This document shows positions 1 through 7,237 of a stretch of DNA of 21,943 nt, piece after piece; positions within the stretch are counted from its first letter, which is position 1, and each line of letters begins with the position of its first letter. The notes under the pieces are model-generated. The model did no database searches and was not told the DNA's origin. It saw nothing but the letters and a program-made list of their open reading frames with translations. The translations under genes and the position numbers were made by a program. Source of the stretch: an uncultured Christensenella sp. (lineage in GTDB: Bacteria; Bacillota; Clostridia; Christensenellales; Borkfalkiaceae); NCBI GenBank assembly GCA_910586365.1, contig CAJUGP010000002.1, positions 67,026 through 88,968 of the forward strand. The letters run 5' to 3'.

Positions 1-57
1 GAGCGCAGCCGAAGGGTCTTCCCCTTTCAGATTCTTCGGCAAGCTCAGAATGACAGA
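1..57. repeat. Dispersed palindromic intergenic repeat, copy 1 (cut by window edge)
   Basis: The first bases match the outer parts of two repeat copies at 2281-2346 and 2443-2506. All three share the opening GAGCGCAGCCGAA, a GATTC-like middle, and a closing block like AGCTCAGAATGACA. The two ends are imperfect inverted copies of each other, so the unit can fold into a hairpin as RNA or single-stranded DNA. It lies directly downstream of the deacetylase stop codon, a usual place for such elements. The left part of the unit is outside the window. The repeat identity is seen directly; a role in termination or mRNA stability is only a guess. Confidence 0.7.
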
Positions 58-75
58 TAAGCATCTTGCCCCACC

Positions 76-846
76 CTACGACGCGTTGTTTGGTATCTGC
101 TTGCCCGTGGCGTCGATCGTATAATTTTCACGATAGACAAGCTCTCCGATCGGAACGAACTCGAAGCCTTTGGCGCGCAGCGTCGCAATAATCACGGGCA
201 GCGCCTCGGCGGTATGTAAGCCGTTGTTATGGCAAAGAATGATCGAACCGCTTTTCACGCGCTCGCAAACGCGGGCGGCGATATCGGAAGCGGAAAGGTC
301 TTTCCAATCGAGCGAATCGACGTCCCACTGCACGGGCAGAATCCCCATGCCGTTGGCGGTGTCCACAAGCAGATCGTCGTAATCGCCGTAAGGCGGGCGG
401 AAGAGATCGACTTTCTTGCCCGTAATATTCGTAATCGCCTGCGAAGAAGTCGTCAGCTCGTTTTTGATCTCGGTTTCGCTTTGGCGCGACATATAAGAAT
501 GCGTCGCGCTGTGCGTGCCGATTTCGCAATTTGCCTCGTCGATTTTTTTCACGTAATCGGGGTATTTCTCCGCCCAAAACTGCACCATGAAGAAGGTGGC
601 GCGTACGGAAGAATCTTTCAAGCAGGTCAAGAGCGCATCGGTATAATCCACGCCCCAAGCGCAATCAAACGAGATTGCGATTTTATTGTCGTCGCGGTCT
701 ACGCAGTACACGGGAAGCGAACGCGCCGCCGCCCAATAAACGCTCTGCGCGTCGGCGGCATGCGCCGCCAAAGACGAAACGATCAAAAGCGCGACGAACG
801 CCAACGCCGCCGCCAGACCTTTTAAGCGAAAAAACAACACCCGCAT
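76..846 (-). CDS. Exported polysaccharide deacetylase, PdaB-like (NodB domain)
   Basis: Probable secreted carbohydrate esterase family 4 enzyme that removes acetyl groups from cell-wall glycan or a related polysaccharide. Residues 1-31 form a signal peptide with a hydrophobic core and an Ala-His-Ala cleavage site. The NodB motifs follow in order: SFDCAWG (59-65), the metal-binding HSATH (112-116), FRPPYGDYD (149-157), WDVDSLDW (174-181) and LCHN (204-207). Motif 1 has Asp-Cys where most active enzymes have Asp-Asp. Sporulation-type PdaB proteins also deviate here, but they usually lose the HxxxH as well, which is kept in this protein. At 256 residues the length fits the family. A GAGGT ribosome binding site (851-855) precedes the ATG closely. 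The gene diverges from the DUF3592-like gene. The family call is firm; substrate and any sporulation role are uncertain. Confidence 0.85.
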   Translation of the reverse strand: MRVLFFRLKGLAAALAFVALLIVSSLAAHAADAQSVYWAAARSLPVYCVDRDDNKIAISFDCAWGVDYTDALLTCLKDSSVRATFFMVQFWAEKYPDYVKKIDEANCEIGTHSATHSYMSRQSETEIKNELTTSSQAITNITGKKVDLFRPPYGDYDDLLVDTANGMGILPVQWDVDSLDWKDLSASDIAARVCERVKSGSIILCHNNGLHTAEALPVIIATLRAKGFEFVPIGELVYRENYTIDATGKQIPNNAS

Positions 847-998
847 ACATACCTCGTTATGATAAAATATATCGCGCTGAACGCCGTGCGTTTCTTTGCC
901 GAAGATTGTCTTATCCTGCCGAAACCGTTTTTGCGCGGCGCGCGTTTACTGTAATCTATTTTCCGCGGCGGACAAATATGCTTGATTTTACAAACCGC

Positions 999-1027
999 TT
1001 GCAAATCGGGGTGCGTTATGCTATACT
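999..1027 (+). promoter_or_regulatory. Sigma-A-type promoter of the DUF3592-like gene
   Basis: TTGCAA at 999-1004 and TATACT at 1022-1027 are separated by exactly 17 bases. The predicted transcription start, about 7 bases after the -10 box, falls on or next to the ATG at 1034. The mRNA should therefore be leaderless. No ATG, GTG or TTG lies in frame between the upstream stop (983-985) and this ATG. Confidence 0.75.
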
Positions 1028-1033
1028 TGCGGC

Positions 1034-2077
1034 ATGACACTCGAACGCAAACAAATTATTTTTTTATGCGTTTTCTTCGGCTCGTTCCTCGCCGTCGGCA
1101 TCGCGCTTTTGTGCTTCGGAATCGTGCGCTATGCTCTATACGAGAGCGCCGAACGCGTCGACGCGACAGTCGTTGCGGCAACCTATCGCGGCGACGAGGC
1201 GGACGTTACCTTTTCTTTTTATCTCAACGGCGAAGATAAAAATGCTGCCGCGCACTTCGAGAACATTCGCTTAACAAACGGACGGCAACCTTATTACGAG
1301 GGAAAAGTCATGCAAATACGCGTGACCCGTGCGGGCGCGATCGCAACGTTCGCCTTAAAAGAAAAGCTCGCGCTAATCACGGGCGCCGCGTTCTCGGCGG
1401 CGGGCGCGGGATTTTTATACTTTACCGTGCTGCGCAAACGCAGTTTTCTCAGCATGGCGCGCGCTTACGAACACGCCATGGTACGCCCCGAAGAGCTGAC
1501 CGACGCAACGGCGCGATACGAGGCGGAAGCCGACCGACTGACCAAACAGGGCGCGCGTTCCCTTTCGCGCATGACGGGCGAAAGCGTCGTTTGGGGCAAG
1601 CGGATCGCCGATCGCTTCCGCTCGTTTACGATAGCGGAAAATTTTTTCGGCTTACTCTTTCTGATCGCGCCCATCGTCTTACTGAGCATCGCACCCCTCT
1701 TTTACGGGGAAAACATTACGATCTTTTCCGTTCTATGCAACGCGCTCGTGTGGCTGTTCGGATATGCGATCGTCGGCATGATCCTCAAAGCGATCGTTTC
1801 CGCTTATTATGCGATCGCGGTAAAACGGGGGAAATTTTGCGAGAAGAAAACGGCGGTCGTCACGCAATGCGCGTTTGAATCCTCGCTGTATATGCAATCG
1901 GGCGATTTTTCGCGCACGCATACCGTGTTCAAGAAATTCCGCGTGATCGCGCTGATCGACGGAAAGCGGTCGGTCGGATACGTTAAAGGCAACGTGCCGC
2001 CGCCCAAAGGCGCGTGTTTGCGCGTTCTGATCCGCCCCCGCAAACCCAAACGCTGGATCGTCGATCATGAAGAATAA
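1034..2077 (+). CDS. DUF3592-like multi-pass membrane protein, function unknown
   Basis: A 347-residue membrane protein. Predicted transmembrane segments are at about 8-32, 112-132, 203-223 and 228-258, the last long enough for one bent or extended helix. Between the first two lies a beta-rich stretch (VDATVVAATYR near 42-52, then DVTFSFYLNG, then KVMQIRV near 91-97). This resembles DUF3592, a domain of unknown function often found as an extracytoplasmic insert between two helices. A second soluble segment follows residue 258 and has a similar beta-rich pattern, so the protein may hold two such modules. The start is the only possible in-frame initiator after the preceding stop and has no ribosome binding site, in line with a leaderless mRNA. 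A terminator follows about 90 bases after the stop. No function can be assigned. Confidence 0.8.
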   Translation: MTLERKQIIFLCVFFGSFLAVGIALLCFGIVRYALYESAERVDATVVAATYRGDEADVTFSFYLNGEDKNAAAHFENIRLTNGRQPYYEGKVMQIRVTRAGAIATFALKEKLALITGAAFSAAGAGFLYFTVLRKRSFLSMARAYEHAMVRPEELTDATARYEAEADRLTKQGARSLSRMTGESVVWGKRIADRFRSFTIAENFFGLLFLIAPIVLLSIAPLFYGENITIFSVLCNALVWLFGYAIVGMILKAIVSAYYAIAVKRGKFCEKKTAVVTQCAFESSLYMQSGDFSRTHTVFKKFRVIALIDGKRSVGYVKGNVPPPKGACLRVLIRPRKPKRWIVDHEE

Positions 2078-2168
2078 ACTTGTTAAGAAGATTTCACAGA
2101 AAAAATGTGCCGCGGAAAAATTGAAAACCGTTATAAATTACACGATCAAGAAAACTTAAATAAAAAAC

Positions 2169-2206
2169 GCTCTCGGATTGCCTTTCCGAGAGCTTTATAT
2201 ATTTTT
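2169..2206 (+). terminator. Rho-independent terminator after the DUF3592-like gene
   Basis: An 8-bp perfect stem, GCTCTCGG (2169-2176) with CCGAGAGC (2186-2193), has a 9-base loop and is followed by a T-rich tail at 2194-2206. An A-rich stretch precedes it, so it may also work in the other direction. Confidence 0.85.
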
Positions 2207-2249
2207 GTGAGTTAAGTTCCGTCAATTTGTCATATTGGGCGACGTCCCC

Positions 2250-2562
2250 TCTGTCATGTTGAGCGCCGTTCCCCTCTGTCATGTTGAGCGCAGCCGAAAC
2301 ATCTCCGCCTCTTCTCTGATTCCTCGACTAAGCTCGGAATGACAAAATAGCGATCTCCCGCGCCTGCCATTATAAGCTCGCAACGACAAAAAAGCACTCG
2401 CGCCGAGCGCCGCTCCGTCATTGGGCGCCGTTCCCCTCTGTCATGTTGAGCGCAGCCGAAACATCACCGCCTCTTTTCAGATTCCTCGACTGCGCTCGGA
2501 ATGACAAAAAAATGCTCGCGCGCCTGCAATTATAAGCTCGGAACGACAAAAAAAGCACTTGG
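2250..2562. repeat. Tandem duplication, about 160-bp period, of a compound palindromic repeat
   Basis: Two compound units lie head to tail. Each starts with CTCTGTCATGTTGAGCGCAG, has a middle ending GATTCCTCGACT, a closing block like GCTCGGAATGACAAA, and then a second element CGCCTGC(C/A)ATTATAAGCTCG. Equivalent points are 2283 versus 2445 (offset 162) and 2361 versus 2521 (offset 160). A third partial start, CTGTCATGTTGAGCGC, lies just before the first copy. In the second copy, 2439-2459 and 2486-2506 are 21-base inverted arms that match at 17 positions, with three of the differences allowed as G-U pairs in RNA. The block fills most of the gap between two genes transcribed toward each other. 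No coding potential is evident. Confidence 0.85.
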
Positions 2563-2613
2563 AAGACAAAAAAACGCTCGGCAAAACAAAAAAATGCTCG
2601 GCAAGACAAAACA
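2536..2613. repeat. Degenerate 20-bp tandem repeat (GCTCGG..GACAAAAAA)
   Basis: Four consecutive units begin at 2536, 2555, 2576 and 2596. Each has the form GCTCGG(A/C)A(A/C)GACAAAA, with the second diverged to GCACTTGG. The period of about 20 bases and the sequence match the closing block of the larger palindromic repeat. The array probably arose by repeated slippage or duplication of that end. It runs straight into the fabG terminator. Confidence 0.75.
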
Positions 2614-2640
2614 AAATCCCCCCTTTGAAAGGGGGGATTT
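2603..2640 (-). terminator. Rho-independent terminator of the aro operon
   Basis: On the minus strand a 10-bp perfect stem (2640-2631 with 2623-2614, six G-C pairs flanked by AAAT/ATTT) has a short loop and is followed by a T-rich run, ATTTTGTTTTG. It lies 5 bases after the stop codon of the last operon gene. It is a strong intrinsic terminator. Confidence 0.9.
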
Positions 2641-2645
2641 ATAAA

Positions 2646-3344
2646 TTACATATAGAATCCGCCGTTTACGGACAAAATCTGCCCCGTAATATAACGGTTC
2701 TCCGCTAAAAAAAGGACGGCGCGCGCGACTTCTTCGCCCGTGCCGAACCGCCCGAGCGGAATTTCTTCGCACAGCGCGGCACGCTCCTCGGCGCTTAAAC
2801 GCGCATTCATATCCGTTTCGATCACGCCGGGGCAGACGCAGTTTACGGTGATCGCCGAGGGGGCAAGCTCCTTTGCAACCGCTTTCGTAAACGCGATCAA
2901 CGCGCCCTTCGAGGCGGAATACGCGCTTTCGCAGCTGCCGCCTGCTTCGCCCCAAACCGAAGAAACGTTGACGATCGCCCCGCCGCGATCGAGCATCTTT
3001 TTCACGGCGTGTTTGGTGCAGTAAAACGCGCCACCCGCGTTGACGTCGTTTACGCGCCGCCATTCTTCCGCCGTAGTATCCTGCACCTGTTTGAACAGCG
3101 CCACGCCCGCATTATTCACCAATAAATCGAGCGAAGGCAGTTCCGCCAACGCGGCGCAGACTTCTTCCTCGCGCGAAACGTCCGCCCGCACGGTGCGCAA
3201 TCCCGCGACCTTCTCGCGCGCGATTTCCGCCGCGCGTTCGTCGCGCCCGTACAGCGCGGTGACGGCGTATCCCTCACCCGAAAGCAACGCGCAAACGGCA
3301 AGCCCGATTCCGCGCGTGCCGCCCGTCACGAGCGCGCGCTTCAC
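2646..3344 (-). CDS. Short-chain dehydrogenase/reductase, FabG-like (3-oxoacyl-ACP reductase family)
   Basis: An NAD(P)H-dependent SDR enzyme of 232 residues with the classical set of motifs: cofactor-binding TGGTRGIG (7-14), NNAG (77-80), active-site Asn102, Ser129 (NVSS), Tyr142 and Lys146 (YSASK). The C-terminal part, ending NRYITGQILSVNGGFYM, is typical of FabG. FabG reduces 3-oxoacyl-ACP in fatty-acid synthesis, but many FabG-like proteins act on other ketones and none of the usual fab neighbours is here. The gene is last in the aro operon. It starts with GTG inside a GTGA overlap with the aroK stop, so it is probably translationally coupled. The family is certain; the substrate is not. 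Confidence 0.85.
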   Translation of the reverse strand: MKRALVTGGTRGIGLAVCALLSGEGYAVTALYGRDERAAEIAREKVAGLRTVRADVSREEEVCAALAELPSLDLLVNNAGVALFKQVQDTTAEEWRRVNDVNAGGAFYCTKHAVKKMLDRGGAIVNVSSVWGEAGGSCESAYSASKGALIAFTKAVAKELAPSAITVNCVCPGVIETDMNARLSAEERAALCEEIPLGRFGTGEEVARAVLFLAENRYITGQILSVNGGFYM

Positions 3345-3856
3345 TGCGCGATCTCCCCGACCCGCGCGATGATTTCGTTTGCAACCTCGTCCACCGTTTT
3401 TCCGTCGGTATAAACGATATAATCGGCGGCATGCTCGTACACGGGCGTGCGCTCGGTGAGCAGCTGCTGCAATTTAACGGAAAGAATGCTTCCCTTATCG
3501 TTCAGAAGCGGACGCGAACCGTCCGCTTTCACGCGGGAAAGCAGCGTATCGAACGAAGCGCGCAGAAAGAAGATTTTGCCGCGTTTTTTCAAAAGCTCGC
3601 TGTTTTCGGGCTTTAACACCAAACCGCCGCCCGTGGAAATAACCAAATTATCCTGTTCGGAAAGCTCGCGCGTGATCTGCGTTTCGAGCGAACGGAAATA
3701 CGGTTCGCCGTAGAACTCGAACAAATCGGAGATCCGCCCGTGCCTGTCGGTGATCATCACGTCGGTATCGTACCAACGCCGATCGGTCAGCTCCGCCAAA
3801 CGGATCCCGACGCTTGTTTTACCCACGCCCATCATGCCGCACAATACGATATTCAT
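3341..3856 (-). CDS. aroK: Shikimate kinase
   Basis: Phosphorylates shikimate with ATP to shikimate 3-phosphate, the fifth step of the chorismate pathway, in the cytoplasm. The 171-residue protein has the Walker A loop GMMGVGKT (7-14), the shikimate and magnesium-binding DTD (30-32), Arg55 in the FRSLE segment, the GGG motif (76-78) and the lid-region Arg115 (SRPLL). The ATG at 3856 was chosen over an upstream in-frame ATG at 3922, because the P-loop strand starts at once, as is usual in the family, and because it forms an ATGA overlap with the aroQ stop. The upstream extension would lie wholly inside aroQ. The stop overlaps the GTG of the next gene. Confidence 0.93.
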   Translation of the reverse strand: MNIVLCGMMGVGKTSVGIRLAELTDRRWYDTDVMITDRHGRISDLFEFYGEPYFRSLETQITRELSEQDNLVISTGGGLVLKPENSELLKKRGKIFFLRASFDTLLSRVKADGSRPLLNDKGSILSVKLQQLLTERTPVYEHAADYIVYTDGKTVDEVANEIIARVGEIAQ

Positions 3857-4275
3857 ATTAAAAAGCTCTCCAATGCCAAACGGTAACTGTTTTTGCCGAA
3901 CCCGAGGATTTCGCCTTTGCACACCTGCGTGAGCACCGATTTTTCGCGGAAGGACTCGCGCGCGTGCACGTTCGACATGTGCACCTCCACGACGGGCACG
4001 CCGACGGCTGCGATCGCGTCGCGGATCGCATACGAATAATGGGTGAACGCGCCCGCATTGAGCACGACGCCTTCGTACATGCCGTCAGCGTTATGCAGTG
4101 CGGTACAGATTTCCCCCTCGATATTGCTCTGATAAAAATCAATTTGAACGCCGCGCGCCTTGCCGTATTCCGCCAGATACGCGTTGATCGAATCGAGCGA
4201 TTCCGCGCCGTAAACGCCTTGTTCGCGCCGCCCCGTTAAGTTGAGATTGACGCCGTTTATAACGAGCAGTTTCAT
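3853..4275 (-). CDS. aroQ: 3-Dehydroquinate dehydratase, type II
   Basis: Converts 3-dehydroquinate to 3-dehydroshikimate. At 140 residues it has the small type II fold, not the type I AroD. Visible signature: NGVNLNLTGRREQGVYG (7-23) with the catalytic Arg16/17 and Tyr22, then SNIEGEI (50-56), LNAGAFTHYS (72-81) with substrate-binding Asn73, and EVHMSNVHARE (97-107) with His99. Type II enzymes normally form dodecamers. The ATG at 4275 makes an ATGA overlap with the aroE stop. A longer reading from 4476 would add 67 residues lying inside aroE and without family character. Confidence 0.95.
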   Translation of the reverse strand: MKLLVINGVNLNLTGRREQGVYGAESLDSINAYLAEYGKARGVQIDFYQSNIEGEICTALHNADGMYEGVVLNAGAFTHYSYAIRDAIAAVGVPVVEVHMSNVHARESFREKSVLTQVCKGEILGFGKNSYRLALESFLI

Positions 4276-5069
4276 GACTGCGCCTCCCGAAAAGATTGAT
4301 AAAATGCCTTCGCCTGCGCGGCGTCGGGCGTTTTTCCTAAAATAATACAATCCGCCATGTACGCTTGATAAAAGAGCATGGAATCGCCGTTCACGGTGCG
4401 TTTGCCCTCTTGTTGCGCGATCTCCAAAAACTTGGAGCGGGCGGGCACGTAAATGAGATCGACCGTGGTATCGCACAGCGATAAAAGCTCTCTGCCGACG
4501 GGCGATACCCCCACGGTATCGTGCATGCCGATGCCCGTGCAGTTGATCACGATATCGTACGGTACGATCGGAATTTCTTTGAGCGGCGTGAACGAACCGA
4601 ATTCGCGGTAAACGGCTTGCAGCCGCTCTTCAAACCGTTCGTAAACACTTACGACTGCGCCCGCGTCGAGCAATTTTTTGACGCAGCTCCTGCCCGCGCC
4701 GCCCGCGCCGAGCACGAGCACCCTTTTGCCCTCGATTTCCACGCCCGCGTTTTCGAGCATGAGCAAAAACCCGTAGCCGTCGGTATTGTACCCCGCGCGT
4801 TCTTTTACGAGCACGGTGTTCACCGCGCCGAATACGCGCGCATCGCCTCGCAGCTCCTTCAAAAAGGGAATCACGTCCGTTTTGAAGGGAATGGTCACGT
4901 TGAACGCGTCGTACCTTTCAAAAAATTCTTCCGCCCGTTCCGCGAACCGTTCGGGCGCGATGGATACCGCGTCGTAAGAACAGGGCGCGCCGAAACGCGA
5001 AAACAAAAACGTGTGCATGGCAGGGCTTAACGACTGCGAAACGTCTTTACCGATGACCGCAAGCTTCAT
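4272..5069 (-). CDS. aroE: Shikimate dehydrogenase (NADP+)
   Basis: Reduces 3-dehydroshikimate to shikimate. The protein has 265 residues. The substrate domain shows SLSPAMH (13-19), NVTIPFK (57-63) with catalytic Lys63, AVNT (82-85) and YNTDGYG (94-100) with Asp97. The nucleotide-binding domain follows with the glycine loop GAGGAGR (121-127). Near the C-terminus, NGDSMLFYQA is the usual substrate-contacting helix with Gln. The start at 5069 gives the normal N-terminus MKLAVIGKDVSQSLSP and an ATGA overlap with the aroB stop. The order aroB-aroE-aroQ-aroK places consecutive pathway enzymes side by side. Confidence 0.95.
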   Translation of the reverse strand: MKLAVIGKDVSQSLSPAMHTFLFSRFGAPCSYDAVSIAPERFAERAEEFFERYDAFNVTIPFKTDVIPFLKELRGDARVFGAVNTVLVKERAGYNTDGYGFLLMLENAGVEIEGKRVLVLGAGGAGRSCVKKLLDAGAVVSVYERFEERLQAVYREFGSFTPLKEIPIVPYDIVINCTGIGMHDTVGVSPVGRELLSLCDTTVDLIYVPARSKFLEIAQQEGKRTVNGDSMLFYQAYMADCIILGKTPDAAQAKAFYQSFREAQS

Positions 5070-6112
5070 TTGATCTTCTCCTGTATGCGGATAAGCTCGC
5101 CGCAATATTCCTCGTAAGGCAATTCGATAAACGCGTATTTGCCCCGTTCCGCGGGTACGGTGAGCGCGATCTTCGCCGCTTTTTCGTTCTTTTTATCGAG
5201 CTTGGCGTATTCCGCCGCCGCCCGCGCCGATACCGTTTCCGGCATACCCGAAAGCGCGTACCGCGCCAAATCCTGCAATTCGCTCAGATACGCCCGATCG
5301 CACGCAACGCGCGTTTTGGCGATTTCCGCCTCGTACACGATCCCCGCAAGCACGTATTCCCCGTGCGAAAGCTTTGCGTCACACAGCTCGAACGCGTGCG
5401 CCGTGGTATGCCCTAAATTCAGGCATTTGCGCAAGCCCTTTTCTTCGGGGTCTTTTTGCACGACGTCCGCTTTGATCGCCACGTTTTTCGGCACGGCGGC
5501 GGTTAAAAATTCGCAGTCGAAAAGCCGGTCTTTGTTGCAAAGCAGCTCGTCGAACAGCGCGTCGTCGAGCGCGGCGTGCTTCACGATTTCGCCCAAGCCG
5601 CAACGGATCTCGCGCGCGGACAGCGTTTTCAGAAACGTACCGTCTATGAACACGTTTTCGGGCTGCTTGAACACGCCCACAAGATTTTTTACGCCGCAGA
5701 AATCGATCGCCGTTTTGCCGCCCACCGAGGAATCGACCTGCGCTAACAGCGTGGTGGGCACCTGCACGCAGGCGATCCCGCGCATATAGAGCGCGCTTGC
5801 CAAGCCGCCGACGTCGCCCACGACGCCGCCGCCGATGCAAAGCAGCGTGTCGCCGCGGTGCAGCTGCGCCGCCGCCATGGCGGAAAGCAGCGCAAATAAC
5901 GTCGTTTCGTTTTTATGCTCCTCGCCCGCCTGCATGGCGTATACGGGCGTATCGGGAAGATACGCGGCGATCGCATCGCCGTAGAGCGCGCGCACGTTGG
6001 TATCGGTAAACACCATTTTGCGCCCCGCCCGTTTTGCGATCTCGCTCAACGCGTTGCAGCCGCAGAGAATTCGGCTTTCGCCGCCCGCGCAGGAAATGAC
6101 AAACTCTTTCAC
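5066..6112 (-). CDS. aroB: 3-Dehydroquinate synthase
   Basis: Cyclises DAHP to 3-dehydroquinate, using NAD+ and a divalent metal. With the GTG start at 6112 the protein has 348 residues, close to the family norm. NAD binding is shown by GGGVVGD (94-100). PTTLLAQVDSSVGGKTAID (119-137) is the hallmark AroB segment. Metal ligands are Glu175 (GLGEIVKH), His235 (LNLGHTTAHAFE) and His250 (LSHGE). The GTG was chosen because it forms a GTGA overlap with the aroC stop and gives the usual N-terminus. The ATG at 6238 would add 42 basic, low-complexity residues from inside aroC. Confidence 0.95.
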   Translation of the reverse strand: MKEFVISCAGGESRILCGCNALSEIAKRAGRKMVFTDTNVRALYGDAIAAYLPDTPVYAMQAGEEHKNETTLFALLSAMAAAQLHRGDTLLCIGGGVVGDVGGLASALYMRGIACVQVPTTLLAQVDSSVGGKTAIDFCGVKNLVGVFKQPENVFIDGTFLKTLSAREIRCGLGEIVKHAALDDALFDELLCNKDRLFDCEFLTAAVPKNVAIKADVVQKDPEEKGLRKCLNLGHTTAHAFELCDAKLSHGEYVLAGIVYEAEIAKTRVACDRAYLSELQDLARYALSGMPETVSARAAAEYAKLDKKNEKAAKIALTVPAERGKYAFIELPYEEYCGELIRIQEKIK

Positions 6113-7236
6113 GGCAGCCTCCCGTAACGTTCTTTTACTTCGGTCATGTTGTCGCCGCCCAGCCGTTCGAGCACGACCTCGCAAAGAGCGCATGCAAGCG
6201 CGCTTTCGAGAATGACCTCGCACGCCGCGATCGCGCAAACGTCGCTGCGCTCCGCCGCCGCCCGTGCTTCTTCCCCCGTAACGTAATCGATTGTGCCAAG
6301 CCCTTTCATAAGCGTGGGAATGGGCTTCATCGCGGCGCGCAGTATTATCTCTTCGCCGTTGGACATGCCCCCCTCGATTCCGCCCGCACGGTTGGTTTTA
6401 CGGCGGTATACGCCGCCTTCTTTGTAAATTTCGTCATGCACTTCGCTGCCGAACAGCGCCGCCGTGTCAAAGCCGATCCCGACCTCCGCGCCCTTGATCG
6501 CCTGCACGCTCAAAAGCGCCGCGCAAAGACGCGCGTCGAGCTTTTCGCGGTAGGTCATGCAGCTGCCGAACCCGCTCTTCAAGCCCTTCACGCGCAGTTC
6601 GACCGTGCCGCCGCAGGTATCGCCCGTCTCTTTGCAAAAATCGATTTTTTTCATCGCCGCGCGCTGCAAGTCCGTATCGAGCATGCCGAGTTCGCTCAGC
6701 CGTCCGTTTCGGATCTGCTCAAAGGAATATTGCGCCGCGTCCTCGACCCCAGCGACCGCTTTCACGTAGCCCGCGATCTCCACGCCGAGCTCTTCGAGCA
6801 ATCCGCGGCAGACCGATCCCGCCGCCACGCGCACGGCGGTTTCCCGCGCGGAAGCGCGTTCTAAAATATTGCGCGCATCGTCGCCGCCGTATTTCAACAG
6901 TCCCGCAAGGTCGGCGTGTCCGGGGCGCACCTTGGTCAGACGGCGCGCCGCCGTATCGCACCCCTCCGCCGCCATGTAGGCTTCCCAGTTGGAATAATCG
7001 CGGTTGAACACGGCGAGCGTGACGGGGCTTCCCAGCGTGTAACGGTTGCGCACGCCCGAAAGAATTTCCACGCGGTCGCTTTCGATCTTCTGCCGCGCGC
7101 CCCGCCCGTATCCGCTTTGCCGCCGCGCAAGCGCCGCGTTGATTTTTTCGCAGTCGACGAAGAGCTGCGAAGGCAGCCCCTCGATAATGCAAAACAGCCC
7201 TTTTCCGTGCGATTCTCCCGCCGTCGTAATTCTCAT
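6109..7236 (-). CDS. aroC: Chorismate synthase
   Basis: Makes chorismate from EPSP, the last step of the common aromatic pathway, using reduced FMN. The 375 residues begin MRITTAGESHGKGL, the conserved AroC start, with GESHG at 7-11. The second signature, RRQSGYGRGARQ (38-49), holds the FMN-binding and phosphate-binding arginines. RASARETAVRVAAG and MKPIPT are further conserved segments. It is preceded, one base away, by the metallo-beta-lactamase gene. It is the first aro gene of the operon although it acts last, and the EPSP synthase gene (aroA) that would make its substrate is not in the window. Confidence 0.96.
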   Translation of the reverse strand: MRITTAGESHGKGLFCIIEGLPSQLFVDCEKINAALARRQSGYGRGARQKIESDRVEILSGVRNRYTLGSPVTLAVFNRDYSNWEAYMAAEGCDTAARRLTKVRPGHADLAGLLKYGGDDARNILERASARETAVRVAAGSVCRGLLEELGVEIAGYVKAVAGVEDAAQYSFEQIRNGRLSELGMLDTDLQRAAMKKIDFCKETGDTCGGTVELRVKGLKSGFGSCMTYREKLDARLCAALLSVQAIKGAEVGIGFDTAALFGSEVHDEIYKEGGVYRRKTNRAGGIEGGMSNGEEIILRAAMKPIPTLMKGLGTIDYVTGEEARAAAERSDVCAIAACEVILESALACALCEVVLERLGGDNMTEVKERYGRLP

Positions 7237-7237
7237 A

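Noticed and set aside
2418..2609. Minus-strand ORFs in the repeat block (2418-2609, 2094-2282)
   Set aside because: They are translations of the intergenic repeats, Phe/Arg/Ser-rich and without ribosome sites or family features.
3857..3922. Longer shikimate kinase starting at 3922, and similar longer starts for aroQ (4476), aroE (5105), aroB (6238) and sufC (10859)
   Set aside because: The extensions lie inside the preceding genes or over a promoter, lack family character, and break the 4-bp overlap pattern of the operon.
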